Below are positions 9,329 through 19,187 of a DNA stretch of 36,705 nt, piece after piece. Positions within the stretch are counted from its first letter, which is position 1; every line of letters starts with the position of its first letter. The position numbers and the translations under genes are program-made. This stretch comes from Bacillota bacterium. Its GTDB lineage: Bacteria > Bacillota > Dethiobacteria > DTU022. The notes beneath the pieces were generated by a model. The model was not told the DNA's origin. It saw only the letters and a list, made by a program, of their open reading frames with translations, and made no database searches. The stretch is taken from NCBI GenBank assembly GCA_012797175.1, contig JAAZPQ010000093.1:1-36705 (forward strand). The letters are read 5' to 3'.

Positions 9329-9462
9329 CGCATGCCCGGGTTATCTTTAGCTCGGAGCAGTTGTGCTTAGATGCGTATAAATTGGCTTGATCAATTGGGG
9401 GTTATAGGGCATAATTTAAGCATTCCGGTAAATCGGTATGCCGATGAAAATAAGTTTAAAGG

Positions 9463-10374
9463 GTGGACAGACCAATAAGTTATCATCAACTTCTTGAAAC
9501 CGGAGAACTGCATTCTCGAATGACCCGGCTTCAAAAGCTGCTCGAGCCCTGCCAGCTTTGCCCCAGGGAATGCGGTGCCTTAAGGATATCTGGTGAACGC
9601 GGCGAATGTGGGTCGGGGAAGGATGCCGAGATTTCAAGTTTTGGCCCACATTTTGGGGAGGAGCCCCCCCTCGTTGGCAGGGGAGGCTCGGGAACAATTT
9701 TTTTTGCCTTTTGCAGTCTGCGCTGTGTCTTTTGTCAGAACTTCGAGATTAGCCGGGGGATGGTCAAAGATACCGTTACCGCCAATGAATTGGCCGACAT
9801 CATGATCGGGCTGCAACAAAGGGGTTGCGAAAATATTAACCTGGTCACCCCTACCCATTACCTGCCGCAGATCATCGAGGCGCTGTTGATAGCCGCCGGG
9901 CGGGGGCTGAAGCTGCCCCTCGTTTATAATTGCAGTGGCTACGAGAGGACCGAGACCCTTCGCCTCCTGGATCAGATTGTCGATATCTATATGCCCGATT
10001 TCAAATATGCCGATGAAAAAATGGCGCAAAAATACTCTCAAATTGGCGATTATTCCCGGGTGGCTCGGGAAGCGATCAAAGAGATGCACCGCCAGGTGGG
10101 CGACCTGGCGCTGGATAAAAACGGAGTGGCTTTTCAAGGGCTCCTGATCCGCCACCTGGTGATGCCGGGAGGGGTCAGCGGCACGGCGGAGCTGATGGAA
10201 TTTATTGCCCGGGAAGTTTCTCCCCATAGCTGGATCAACATTATGGAGCAGTATCATCCTACTTATCTGGCTAATCGTTACCCTGAAATTAACCGCCGGA
10301 TCACTCGCCAGGAATATTTAGAGGCGTTGGCTGCGGCCAGAGAAAGCGGTCCCGGGTTTCACCTGTTACATTAA
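9463..10374 (+). CDS. Radical SAM protein, PflA-like (COG1313 type)
   Basis: CSLRCVFCQN (CX3CX2C), N-terminal CQLCPRECG, LVMPGGVSG. Confidence 0.88.
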   Translation: MDRPISYHQLLETGELHSRMTRLQKLLEPCQLCPRECGALRISGERGECGSGKDAEISSFGPHFGEEPPLVGRGGSGTIFFAFCSLRCVFCQNFEISRGMVKDTVTANELADIMIGLQQRGCENINLVTPTHYLPQIIEALLIAAGRGLKLPLVYNCSGYERTETLRLLDQIVDIYMPDFKYADEKMAQKYSQIGDYSRVAREAIKEMHRQVGDLALDKNGVAFQGLLIRHLVMPGGVSGTAELMEFIAREVSPHSWINIMEQYHPTYLANRYPEINRRITRQEYLEALAAARESGPGFHLLH

Positions 10375-10497
10375 TGTAAGGTTGCTCTTCGGCGGGGTAA
10401 TTAGCAGGAAAAGTACTGAATTTAACGAAATGATAAGTTATTATAAAAAAGTGGTACATACTGGTCAGTTTGATCTTCACAGAAAAGGGGTGAGCTT

Positions 10498-11823
10498 ATG
10501 AATATAGGTAGAGCAATTTTCAAGGGAGGCGTTCACCCGGAATACCGCAAAGAGCTGACCGCTTCTCTGGCTGTCACTACGCCCCCGGTTCCCCAAAAGG
10601 TCGTCATTCCGTTACAACAGCATATCGGGGCTCCGTGTGAACCGCTGGTGGAGGTAGGTGACCTGGTTAAGACGGGGCAGAAGATTGGCCAGAGCGAGAG
10701 TTTTGTTTCCGCGCCGGTGCATGCCAGCATTTCGGGTCAAGTCACGGCGATCGGTCTTTATAATCATCCTCTCGGTCGTAAGATAACGGCGATAACCATA
10801 GAAGGTGATGGACAGGACGAATGGGATGAGCAGGCAAATTCCGTAGAAAATCCCGATGATCGATCACCGGAGGAGCTCCGGAAGCTTATTCGCGAGGCGG
10901 GCATTGTCGGAATGGGTGGGGCTACCTTTCCGGCTCATGTAAAACTGTCACCGCCGGACGGCAAGATGATCGATACAGTGATCATTAACGGTGCGGAGTG
11001 TGAACCATACCTGACGGCCGATCACCGTCTCATGCTGGAAAAGCCGGAAGAGATTATCTTCGGTCTTGAGGTGATCATGAAAGTTCTGGGAGCGGGAAGA
11101 GGAATTGTCGGGATTGAAGACAATAAGCCCGATGCTATCAGGGTAATGAAGCAGGTGGCTGAAGGCAAACCTGGTATCTCCATTGTTCCCCTGGAAACGA
11201 AATACCCACAGGGTGCAGAGAAGATGTTAATCCAGGTAACCACACGGCGTCGGGTTCCCTCCGGCGGACTTCCTCTCGATGTAGGCGTGGTCAACCATAA
11301 CACCGGTACTGCCGTGGCGATAGCCGATGCTATTCAAAAAGGCAAACCACTAATCGAGCGGGTGGTTACCGTTACTGGCGAAGGGGTCAGGCGGCCGGCC
11401 AACCTGATGGTGCGTGTGGGCACGCTGGTGAACGAGCTACTTGACTTTTGCGGCGGCTTGAAAGAAGAGACTCGTAAACTGGTCATCGGCGGGCCGATGA
11501 TGGGCTTGGCTCAACCGACAACCGATCTACCGGTAATAAAAGGAACTTCGGGTCTTGTCGCCCTGACCGTTGAAGATGTGGAGCTTTCTGAAAGCGGTAG
11601 TTGTATTCGCTGTGCCCGGTGTGTTGAGGCCTGCCCGATCAATCTGGTCCCTACTTTTATTGCCCAGGCGGCTGAGCACGAATATTTTAGCCGGGCGGAG
11701 AAGCTGCATGTCACCGATTGTATTGAATGCGGTTGCTGTGCCTATGTTTGCCCCGCCCGAATTCCCCTCACTCAGTGGATTAGAATTGCCAAAGCAGAAG
11801 TACTGGCCAGGCGCAAAGGTTAA
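10498..11823 (+). CDS. rnfC: Rnf electron transport complex subunit C
   Basis: Two 4Fe-4S motifs (CIRCARCVEACP, CIECGCCAYVCP), GMGGATFPAHVK; followed by rnfDGEAB. Confidence 0.96.
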   Translation: MNIGRAIFKGGVHPEYRKELTASLAVTTPPVPQKVVIPLQQHIGAPCEPLVEVGDLVKTGQKIGQSESFVSAPVHASISGQVTAIGLYNHPLGRKITAITIEGDGQDEWDEQANSVENPDDRSPEELRKLIREAGIVGMGGATFPAHVKLSPPDGKMIDTVIINGAECEPYLTADHRLMLEKPEEIIFGLEVIMKVLGAGRGIVGIEDNKPDAIRVMKQVAEGKPGISIVPLETKYPQGAEKMLIQVTTRRRVPSGGLPLDVGVVNHNTGTAVAIADAIQKGKPLIERVVTVTGEGVRRPANLMVRVGTLVNELLDFCGGLKEETRKLVIGGPMMGLAQPTTDLPVIKGTSGLVALTVEDVELSESGSCIRCARCVEACPINLVPTFIAQAAEHEYFSRAEKLHVTDCIECGCCAYVCPARIPLTQWIRIAKAEVLARRKG

Positions 11824-11852
11824 AGCAGCGCCTTCGGAATAGGAGTGATTCA

Positions 11853-12818
11853 ATGAACGGTAAACTGGTAGTATCATCATCGCCTCACATCCGGACTATT
11901 CAATCCGTTCAAAGTGTGATGCTCGATGTTTTAATTGCCCTCGGTCCTGTGGTGGCCGTGGCTATCTTTTTGTTTGGTTATCAGGCTTTGATCACTATGA
12001 CCGTGGCCGTGGCTGCCGCCATGTTAACCGAGGCGCTCTGGCTGCGCCGGTTAAATATATTTGGTGACGGCAGTGCTGCGGTAACCGGCCTTCTTTTGGC
12101 GATGACCCTGCCGCCTAACGTTCCCTGGTGGATCCCCGCAATTGGATCTGTTACCGCGATTATTATCGGCAAGCAGGTTTATGGCGGTATCGGCAACAAT
12201 ATCTTCAATCCGGCGCTGGTTGGCCGGGCTGTCCTGGTGACCTCCTGGGGCACTCACCTGGTTGGCCCGATCTGGCCGGTGCCGAAGCCATTCCATTTCT
12301 TCGCCGATATCTCTGCGGTTACTTCGGCTACTCCCCTGGCCAGCGAGGCCGAGGCTCTTAATACCGCGCTAAGCCAGCTTCTAATCGGCAATGTCGCCGG
12401 TGCCCTGGGTGAAACCTCCGCCCTGGCCCTGCTACTCGGGGGTTTCTGGCTGCTCTACAAAGGTCATATCGACTGGCGGATCCCGGGAGGCTTTATCGGA
12501 ACCGTTTGGCTGATGGGGGCTTTATTCGGCGGCGGTTTCTATGGTAATAATGTTACTACCGGGTTTTTTCACGTTTTGGCCGGAGGAGTTCTTCTGGGAG
12601 CGCTCTTCATGGCTACCGACATGGTTACTTCACCGGTGATGCCCTGGGGCAAGCTTATTTTTGGGGTTGGATGCGGCTTGATTACGATGCTGATCCGCCT
12701 TTTCGGGGCCCATCCTGAGGGGGTTACCTTTGCTATCTTAACCATGAATGCGTTAACCCCCCTGCTCGATAAATTCACTATTCCCAGGAAATTTGGGGAG
12801 GTGAAGCAAGTTGCCTGA
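11853..12818 (+). CDS. rnfD: Rnf complex subunit D
   Basis: NPALVGRA, VTSATPLA (flavinylation region), polytopic; position in rnf cluster. Confidence 0.96.
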   Translation: MNGKLVVSSSPHIRTIQSVQSVMLDVLIALGPVVAVAIFLFGYQALITMTVAVAAAMLTEALWLRRLNIFGDGSAAVTGLLLAMTLPPNVPWWIPAIGSVTAIIIGKQVYGGIGNNIFNPALVGRAVLVTSWGTHLVGPIWPVPKPFHFFADISAVTSATPLASEAEALNTALSQLLIGNVAGALGETSALALLLGGFWLLYKGHIDWRIPGGFIGTVWLMGALFGGGFYGNNVTTGFFHVLAGGVLLGALFMATDMVTSPVMPWGKLIFGVGCGLITMLIRLFGAHPEGVTFAILTMNALTPLLDKFTIPRKFGEVKQVA

Positions 12819-13668
12819 GTTCACCCGCCAGGTTTTAACACTGGTCGTGGTTACCGTGGTAGCCGCCGGCCTGCTTGCGGGAGCAAATATGATTACTGCT
12901 CCGGTGATTGCCGAGCGGCAGGCAGAAGATTATCGCAGTGCTCTTGAAGAATACTTTCCCGATATGGCCGAGTTCAAGACCGAGGTCCTTGACGAAGGTT
13001 CTTTTGACCTGGTTTACAATGCTGGAGGCGAACTGCTCGGCGTGATGGCCTCGGCCAGTGTCCAAGGTTACGATGGTCCGATTAGCTACAACCTGGCCGT
13101 GGATAAAGAGGGAGCTATTCTCGGCCTTCGTATTGTCGAGCATACCGAGACCCAGGGTGTCGGTGATGTGATCGAGAAACCTGAATTTCAGAACCAGTTT
13201 CTTGGAAAAAACTGTCTTGATCCGCTGCAAATTGGAGAAGATGTCGATACGGTTAGCGGGGCGACCATAAGCACATCGGCGATGATTAACTCTATGCGCC
13301 AGCTTCTTTCAGTGGTTGCTGAAAACTTGCTCCTTCTTGAAACAGAAGAGCCTCTTGATATTGCCGCGGTGCCCGACGGGGCCTATCGCGGCAGCGGTGA
13401 GGGATATTTTGGCGAGATTGGCGTTGAGGTAACCGTAGATAGCGGAAAGGTTACTGCTATCGAGATCGTGGAGCATCATGAAAAGCCTACCTACCTGGTT
13501 GAAGCGGTGGCTTCAATCTCGCCGCAGATCATTGACGGACAGACATTAGAGGTCGATACGAAAACCGGAGCCACCGAGAGCAGCATCGGTATCGTAGACG
13601 CAGTTAAGGATGCCTTAACGAAAGCTCTGAATGCGGAAGATGTTGAAAGCGGTGAAGATGATGGATAA
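12811..13668 (+). CDS. rnfG: Rnf complex subunit G with two FMN-binding domains
   Basis: N-terminal TM, DTVSGATIST motif, plus a second FMN_bind-like domain with DTKTGATESS; TTG start with GGAGGTGA SD. Confidence 0.92.
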   Translation: MPEFTRQVLTLVVVTVVAAGLLAGANMITAPVIAERQAEDYRSALEEYFPDMAEFKTEVLDEGSFDLVYNAGGELLGVMASASVQGYDGPISYNLAVDKEGAILGLRIVEHTETQGVGDVIEKPEFQNQFLGKNCLDPLQIGEDVDTVSGATISTSAMINSMRQLLSVVAENLLLLETEEPLDIAAVPDGAYRGSGEGYFGEIGVEVTVDSGKVTAIEIVEHHEKPTYLVEAVASISPQIIDGQTLEVDTKTGATESSIGIVDAVKDALTKALNAEDVESGEDDG

Positions 13669-14281
13669 TCTATATTTAAACGATTTTACCCGGGGTATTT
13701 TTAAAGAGAACCCCACATTTCGCCTGGTGCTGGGGATGTGCCCGACCCTCGCCATTACCGTTCTGGTTAAAAACGGCTTGGGGATGGGGCTGGCGGTAGT
13801 GGCGGTGCTGGCCTGTTCCAACGTGGTTATCTCCAGTCTGCGGCGTTTCATCCCGGAGCAGGTCCGGATTCCATGTTACATCGTCATCATTGCCACCTTT
13901 GTGACGATTATTGAGATGGTGCTGCAAGCTTTTATCCCCGCTCTTTACGACGCTCTAGGTGTTTTTGTTCCCCTGATTGTAGTCAATTGTATTATTCTTG
14001 GCCGGGCGGAGGCTTTTGCCGGCAAGCAGCCGGTCTTGCGTTCACTTTGTGATGGTATTGGCAGCGGGTTGGGTTTTACCCTGGGGCTGCTCCTGCTCTC
14101 CCTGGTGCGGGAGATCTTCGGCAATGGCACTCTTTTAGCCGAGACAAACTATGCCATACAGTTGTTTGGTCCTAATTTTGAGCCGATGCGGATTTTTGCA
14201 CAGCCTGCCGGGGCATTTATTGTCCTTGGCCTGCTGTTGGCGTTGACCAATATTATCTTTAAGCGGTTTCAGATCGATTAA
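13658..14281 (+). CDS. rnfE: Rnf complex subunit E
   Basis: FKENPTFRLVLGMCPTLAIT, CIILGRAEAFA; overlaps rnfG end. Confidence 0.95.
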   Translation: MMDNLYLNDFTRGIFKENPTFRLVLGMCPTLAITVLVKNGLGMGLAVVAVLACSNVVISSLRRFIPEQVRIPCYIVIIATFVTIIEMVLQAFIPALYDALGVFVPLIVVNCIILGRAEAFAGKQPVLRSLCDGIGSGLGFTLGLLLLSLVREIFGNGTLLAETNYAIQLFGPNFEPMRIFAQPAGAFIVLGLLLALTNIIFKRFQID

Positions 14282-14313
14282 AGCCAGTGCACTAAGCTTA
14301 ATGGAGGGCGGTT

Positions 14314-14895
14314 ATGGAAAAGCTGATTTCAATCTTGTTTATCTATATCTTAGTGGACAACTTCGTCCTGCAGCGTTTTTTCGGGATTTGCCCCTTTCTG
14401 GGTGTCTCTCGAAAGATGGAGACCGCTATGGGGATGGGTATGGCGGTAGTCTTTGTGATTACTCTCTCCACACTGGTGACCTGGTTGATTCATTACTATA
14501 TCCTGGTTCCGTTAGGGTTGGAGTTCCTCCAGCTGGTTACTTTTATTTTGGTTATCGCCGGCCTGGTCCAGCTGGTGGAGATATTCTTAAGAAAAGCCAG
14601 CCCTACTCTTTACCAGGGACTGGGAATTTATCTCCCCCTGATCACGACCAATTGCGCTGTCCTGGCAGTAGCGCTGCTGGCGGTGCGGCAGGAATTTACT
14701 TTGCTGGAGTCAGTGGTCTTCGGGATAGCGGCTTCGCTTGGTTTTTGGATGGCCCTGGTAATCATGTCCGGGATCCGGGAACGGCTTGAGCTGACAAAGG
14801 TCCCCGGGCCATTACAGGGGACCGCCATTACTTTAATCACCGCAGGAATTCTTTCGCTGGCCTTTATGGGTTTCAGAGGAATGTTGACCTTTTAA
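14314..14895 (+). CDS. rnfA: Rnf complex subunit A
   Basis: DNFVLQRFFGICPFLGVS, LPLITTNCAVL, GIRERLEL. Confidence 0.95.
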   Translation: MEKLISILFIYILVDNFVLQRFFGICPFLGVSRKMETAMGMGMAVVFVITLSTLVTWLIHYYILVPLGLEFLQLVTFILVIAGLVQLVEIFLRKASPTLYQGLGIYLPLITTNCAVLAVALLAVRQEFTLLESVVFGIAASLGFWMALVIMSGIRERLELTKVPGPLQGTAITLITAGILSLAFMGFRGMLTF

Positions 14896-14959
14896 TCATC
14901 TTTGGCGATCTGTATTGTGATAACTGGCAGATTAATTTTTTGACAGCGGGGTGAGGTAG

Positions 14960-15799
14960 GTGCAAATATTATATGCCGTGGTTACCTTGGGGGGTGTGGG
15001 GGCATTTTTTGGTCTTCTCCTGGGGTTGGCGGCCCGTTTTTTTGCTGTGGCCTCGGATCAGCGTGTCGAAGCGGTCCGCGAAGCGCTGCCCGGTGCCAAT
15101 TGCGGTGCCTGCGGTTACACCGGGTGCAATAAATTTGCAGAGGCGGTGGTCGAAGGAGAGGCGCCGGTGAACGGATGTATTCCCGGTGGGAGCATCACTA
15201 CTGAGGAGATTGCCGCAATCATGGGGCAGGAAGTTGCTGCGGTAAAGCCGATGGTGGCGGCGGTTTTTTGCCTCGGGGATCGGCGGCGCGCTAGCGAGCT
15301 GTTCATTTATCACGGGGTTCCTGATTGTGCTTATGCGCAGCAGTATCACGGCGGTTTCAAGGCCTGTGCCGACGGCTGTTTAGGCCTGGGCAACTGTGTG
15401 CGAGCCTGCCCGTTTGAGGCTATTTCCATAGGACCGAACGGGCTGCCGAAGGTTGACGAGACCAAATGTGGCGGTTGCGGCCTCTGTGTTGAAGCCTGCC
15501 CCCGCGGTATTATCCGCCTGATCCCGAAGGATGAACAGGGGCACCTGGTTAGCTGCAACTCACATGAGCGCGGGAGGAAAGTGAGTAACGCCTGTGAAGT
15601 AGGTTGCACCGGCTGTAAGGCTTGTCTTAGGGTCTGCCCACACGAGGCGATTACTATGGAAGATAATCTTGCCGTGATCGATCTGGAAAAATGTGATGAC
15701 TGCGGCCTCTGCGTAGAAAAATGTCGCTTTAACGCCATTCATCCCCGTTGTGAATCTGAAATAGAGGATGGTGTCGGTCCGGAGGCCGCCTCCGCCTGA
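14960..15799 (+). CDS. rnfB: Rnf complex subunit B
   Basis: LPGANCGACGYTGCNKFAEAV plus several ferredoxin-type Cys motifs. Confidence 0.96.
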   Translation: MQILYAVVTLGGVGAFFGLLLGLAARFFAVASDQRVEAVREALPGANCGACGYTGCNKFAEAVVEGEAPVNGCIPGGSITTEEIAAIMGQEVAAVKPMVAAVFCLGDRRRASELFIYHGVPDCAYAQQYHGGFKACADGCLGLGNCVRACPFEAISIGPNGLPKVDETKCGGCGLCVEACPRGIIRLIPKDEQGHLVSCNSHERGRKVSNACEVGCTGCKACLRVCPHEAITMEDNLAVIDLEKCDDCGLCVEKCRFNAIHPRCESEIEDGVGPEAASA

Positions 15800-15992
15800 G
15801 GCCTGGGATTTCAATGCAGGGTTGCTTCAAAGATAATTGCGGTAGCCCCTTTCATTTTTGCTCCATGGCCCCAATTGGGGAGAAGGGTCCGGGTTTCTTA
15901 TCAGGCAGGGCAAGAAAAACCCTGTTATTTCCCTGTTAATTTTACTGCATTGATGTTATATTTATTTTTAAGGACGAGGAAGGAGAAAGAGT

Positions 15993-17084
15993 TTGTCCCG
16001 TTTTGATCGCCGTAAGGCAGAGGCCGGAGAAGAGCCTGCTCCGACGAGGGAAAAACGCGGCACCCTGGCGCCCTTGATAATTTTTATTGCCATAGTTGTT
16101 TTTATTGTAGTTGCGCTAGTAACCTCCCGCAGCGCCGCCACGGAGAGGCCTTTTAGCTATACAGAGCTGCTCATGGATACTGAGGTCAATCTTCAGATTT
16201 TTTGCCGGGGCTCCGGCGAAGCCAGGCGGGCCAAAGAGGCCCTTTTTGATGAAATGAAGCGCCTGGAGCGGCTCTTGAGTTACAGCGATCCAAAAAGTGA
16301 TCTGGCTAGGATTAACCGTGCCGCCGGGGAGAGACCGGTAGAGGTTAGTCCGGAGACGGTGGAGGTTATTCAAAAAGCACTTGATTATAGCTCTATCAGC
16401 GAGGGAGCTTTTGACCCTACAGTTGCCCCTCTTTTGGAGCTGTGGGGATTTCGGGAGGGAGATTACCGCGTTCCTGACCCGGACGAGCTGGAAGAGGCCG
16501 GGGTACTGGTTGACTACCGCCTGGTTGAGGCTGGCACCGCGGAGGTTTATCTTCCCCGGCCTGGTATGGCGCTCGATCTGGGTGGTATTGCCAAGGGCTA
16601 TATTGTTGACCGGGGGCTGGCCCTGCTCTCACAATCCGGGGTCAGGCATGCCCTGATTAATGCCGGTGGAGATATCGGCATTCTTGGCCCGAAAGCGGAT
16701 GGCTCGCCCTGGAGGGTGGGTATAAAGCACCCGTGCACTGATGGTGAATTAATCGCCGTAATCCCCTGGATGAAAAGGGGGGCGGTGGTCACCTCGGGAG
16801 ACTACGAGCGCTTCTTTGTAGAAGACGGGGTTCGTTACCACCACATTCTCGATCCCCGGACCGGGTATCCAGCCTCTTCCCTGGTCAGCGTTACCGTGGT
16901 TGCGCCGACGGCCATGGAGGCCGATGCCCTTTCAACTGCTCTTTTTGTCATGGGCCCGCAGCGCGGCCTGGCTTTGGTGGAGAGCCTCTCCGGCGTCGAG
17001 GCCATCATGGTGACTCCGCAACTTGAGCTGTTAATTTCAAGCGGGCTACGCGATCTTGTTGAACTGCCCGGTGAGAATAAGTGA
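15993..17084 (+). CDS. apbE: FAD:protein FMN transferase ApbE
   Basis: GIAKGYIVDRG, LINAGGDIGILG, HHILDPRTGYPAS; adjacent to rnf genes. Confidence 0.95.
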   Translation: MSRFDRRKAEAGEEPAPTREKRGTLAPLIIFIAIVVFIVVALVTSRSAATERPFSYTELLMDTEVNLQIFCRGSGEARRAKEALFDEMKRLERLLSYSDPKSDLARINRAAGERPVEVSPETVEVIQKALDYSSISEGAFDPTVAPLLELWGFREGDYRVPDPDELEEAGVLVDYRLVEAGTAEVYLPRPGMALDLGGIAKGYIVDRGLALLSQSGVRHALINAGGDIGILGPKADGSPWRVGIKHPCTDGELIAVIPWMKRGAVVTSGDYERFFVEDGVRYHHILDPRTGYPASSLVSVTVVAPTAMEADALSTALFVMGPQRGLALVESLSGVEAIMVTPQLELLISSGLRDLVELPGENK

Positions 17085-17204
17085 TCAATGTTTCAGAGAG
17101 CATCGGCGATTCGTCGATTATTATATTTTATTTCTTTAACAATAATTAATGATCATGAGTAGAGGGATAGCCGTCTCTTTGGTTAAATAAATAAGGGGAG
17201 TAAA

Positions 17205-17750
17205 ATGAGGCCTAATCTTTTTAAGATGACCTATCTTGCGGTACTGGTTACCTTTGCTGTGGTGATCCATACCGTTGAGGCGGCCTTGCCGCTGCCGATG
17301 CCTGTTCCCGGAGTGCGTTTGGGACTGGCCAACATGGTGACCCTTTTAACTATTGTCCTCTACGGGGCACGCAGCGGCCTACTGGTGGCGGTACTCCGAA
17401 CGGTTATCGGCAGCCTCATTGGCGGTACTTTTTTGGGGTTTGGCTTCTGGTTGAGCCTTGCCGGCGGTGTGACCTGCACCGTAGTCATGTCTCTGGCGGT
17501 TCTCCTGATGAAAAAAGGTTATCTTAGCCTCATTTCGGTCAGCGTGCTCGGGGCAACGGCTCATAACCTGGCCCAACTCACTGTTGCCTCAGCAATTGTC
17601 GGCAGCGCAACTCTGCTGAGAGGTTATCTCCCCCTGCTGTTGCTGCTGGCTGTGCCGACCGGTTTCTTTACCGGTCTGGCTACTTTTTATCTCGAGGGTG
17701 TGACCAGGCGGGCGCTTCACCAGGCCGGAGAGACCGGTGCGTTCGGATGA
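17205..17750 (+). CDS. Gx transporter family / heptaprenyl diphosphate synthase component I-like membrane protein
   Basis: PVPGVRLGLANMVTLLTIVLYGARSGLLVAVLRTVIGSLIGGTFLGF. Confidence 0.82.
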   Translation: MRPNLFKMTYLAVLVTFAVVIHTVEAALPLPMPVPGVRLGLANMVTLLTIVLYGARSGLLVAVLRTVIGSLIGGTFLGFGFWLSLAGGVTCTVVMSLAVLLMKKGYLSLISVSVLGATAHNLAQLTVASAIVGSATLLRGYLPLLLLLAVPTGFFTGLATFYLEGVTRRALHQAGETGAFG

Positions 17751-18367
17751 AACTGGTTCTTGCCTCGGCCTCTCCTCGCCGGGCGGCGCTGCTTCAGCAG
17801 GTCGGAATTCCTTACCAGGTTATAGAAAGTGATCTGCGGGTGGGAGCCAGGCTGGAGGGCCTGGCTCCGGCTGAAGCAGCGGTCGGCCTGGCCCTGCAGA
17901 AAGCCCAGCGGGTTGCTGACGGTCTGCAGGAGGGGGTCGTTCTCGGTGCCGATACGATTGTCCTGCACCGGGGAGAAATCCTCGGCAAGCCCGTGGACCG
18001 GGACGATGCTTGCCGGATGCTGCGCCGTCTAAGCGGTGAACGACACCTGGTGATTACCGGGATGGCCCTGGTTGATGCGCGCACGAAAGATTGTGAATCT
18101 TGTTTTGCTGAAACCCGTGTCTGGATGCGGGCCCTGGAGCCGGAGATGATCGAACTTTACGTGGCTACGGGTGAACCGATGGATAAAGCCGGAGCCTACG
18201 GCATTCAAGGGAAAGCAGCTGTTTTTGTAGAAAAAATCGAGGGATGTTATTTTAACGTGGTCGGACTACCTCTGTACCAGCTCTCCTTGCTCCTTTCCCG
18301 CATGGGGATTAAACCATGGTCCGGCTGGAGGGAAAGTTATGACAGAGGAGCAACGGCTGATGATTAG
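17747..18367 (+). CDS. maf: Maf-like nucleotide pyrophosphatase
   Basis: LASASPRRAALLQQVGI, GADTIVLHRGEILGKP, GAYGIQGKAAVFVEKIEGCYFNVVGLP. Confidence 0.96.
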   Translation: MKLVLASASPRRAALLQQVGIPYQVIESDLRVGARLEGLAPAEAAVGLALQKAQRVADGLQEGVVLGADTIVLHRGEILGKPVDRDDACRMLRRLSGERHLVITGMALVDARTKDCESCFAETRVWMRALEPEMIELYVATGEPMDKAGAYGIQGKAAVFVEKIEGCYFNVVGLPLYQLSLLLSRMGIKPWSGWRESYDRGATADD

Positions 18368-19031
18368 GGATATGCCCGCGGAAGAAAGGCCGCGGGAAAA
18401 ATTGAGAGCACTGGGTGCGGAGGCACTTTCCAACGCCGAGCTGTTGGCCATTTTGTTGCGGACGGGCAATGCCCGGGAGTCGGCGTTACAATTGGCGGTA
18501 AGGCTGCTTTCCCGCAGCGGGGGTCTGCGGGCTTTACCGAACCTTTCGATCGAAGAGATGCAAGAGATTAAGGGAGTGGGGCCGGCTAAGGCGATTCAGC
18601 TCAAAGCCGCTCTCGAGCTGGGCCGCCGCCTGGCTACGCTGCCACCGGATGAGGCTGAAAGTATCACCAGCCCGCAGCGGGCGGCGGCGCTGTTTATGGA
18701 GGAACTTCGCTACAAAAGAAAGGAGCACTTCATGATTTTGCTTCTCAACACCAAGAACCATGTTCTCTCCAGGGAAGAGATCTCCATCGGCAGCCTTAAC
18801 GCTTCGATTGTTCATCCCCGGGAAATTTTTAATATACCGCTGCGGAAAAGTGCCGCCTCGATAATTCTTGTTCACAACCACCCCAGCGGTGATCCTTCGC
18901 CCAGTCAGGAAGACCTGGAAGTGACCAGGCGCCTGGTCGAAGCGGGCAACATTCTGGGAATTGCGGTCCGTGATCACCTGATTATTGGAGATGGCTGCTA
19001 TTTTAGTTTCAAAGAGAAAGGGCTGCTTTAG
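18339..19031 (+). CDS. radC: RadC family protein (JAB/MPN domain)
   Basis: RPREKLRALGAEALSNAELLAILLRTG, HNHPSGDPSPSQED. Confidence 0.96.
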   Translation: MTEEQRLMIRDMPAEERPREKLRALGAEALSNAELLAILLRTGNARESALQLAVRLLSRSGGLRALPNLSIEEMQEIKGVGPAKAIQLKAALELGRRLATLPPDEAESITSPQRAAALFMEELRYKRKEHFMILLLNTKNHVLSREEISIGSLNASIVHPREIFNIPLRKSAASIILVHNHPSGDPSPSQEDLEVTRRLVEAGNILGIAVRDHLIIGDGCYFSFKEKGLL

Positions 19032-19187
19032 TTAACATAAATTATCAGAAGAGGGGGAAAATAGTAGAAGAGGTATGAATGCCGGTGCAACTATTGAACA
19101 AGTAAATTTATGCCGGGCTGGCCTTTATGGTCGGTTCAATTTGGATAATCTTATATATTAATCTGCTGTTAAGATCAAGGAAGGGGT

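Noticed and set aside
8980-9333. Minus-strand Ser-rich ORF (117 aa) opposite the acidic lipoprotein
   Set aside because: Poly-Ser is the antisense reading of GAA/GAC/GAT codons; no SD; the sense ORF has signal peptide, SD and terminator
15869-15880. CCCCAATTGGGG 12-bp palindrome before apbE
   Set aside because: Short, no associated promoter boxes recognised; could be chance
19075-19161. Small 28-aa ORF (MNAGATIEQVNLCRAGLYGRFNLDNLIY) upstream of mreB
   Set aside because: Too short, poorly spaced SD, no supporting features
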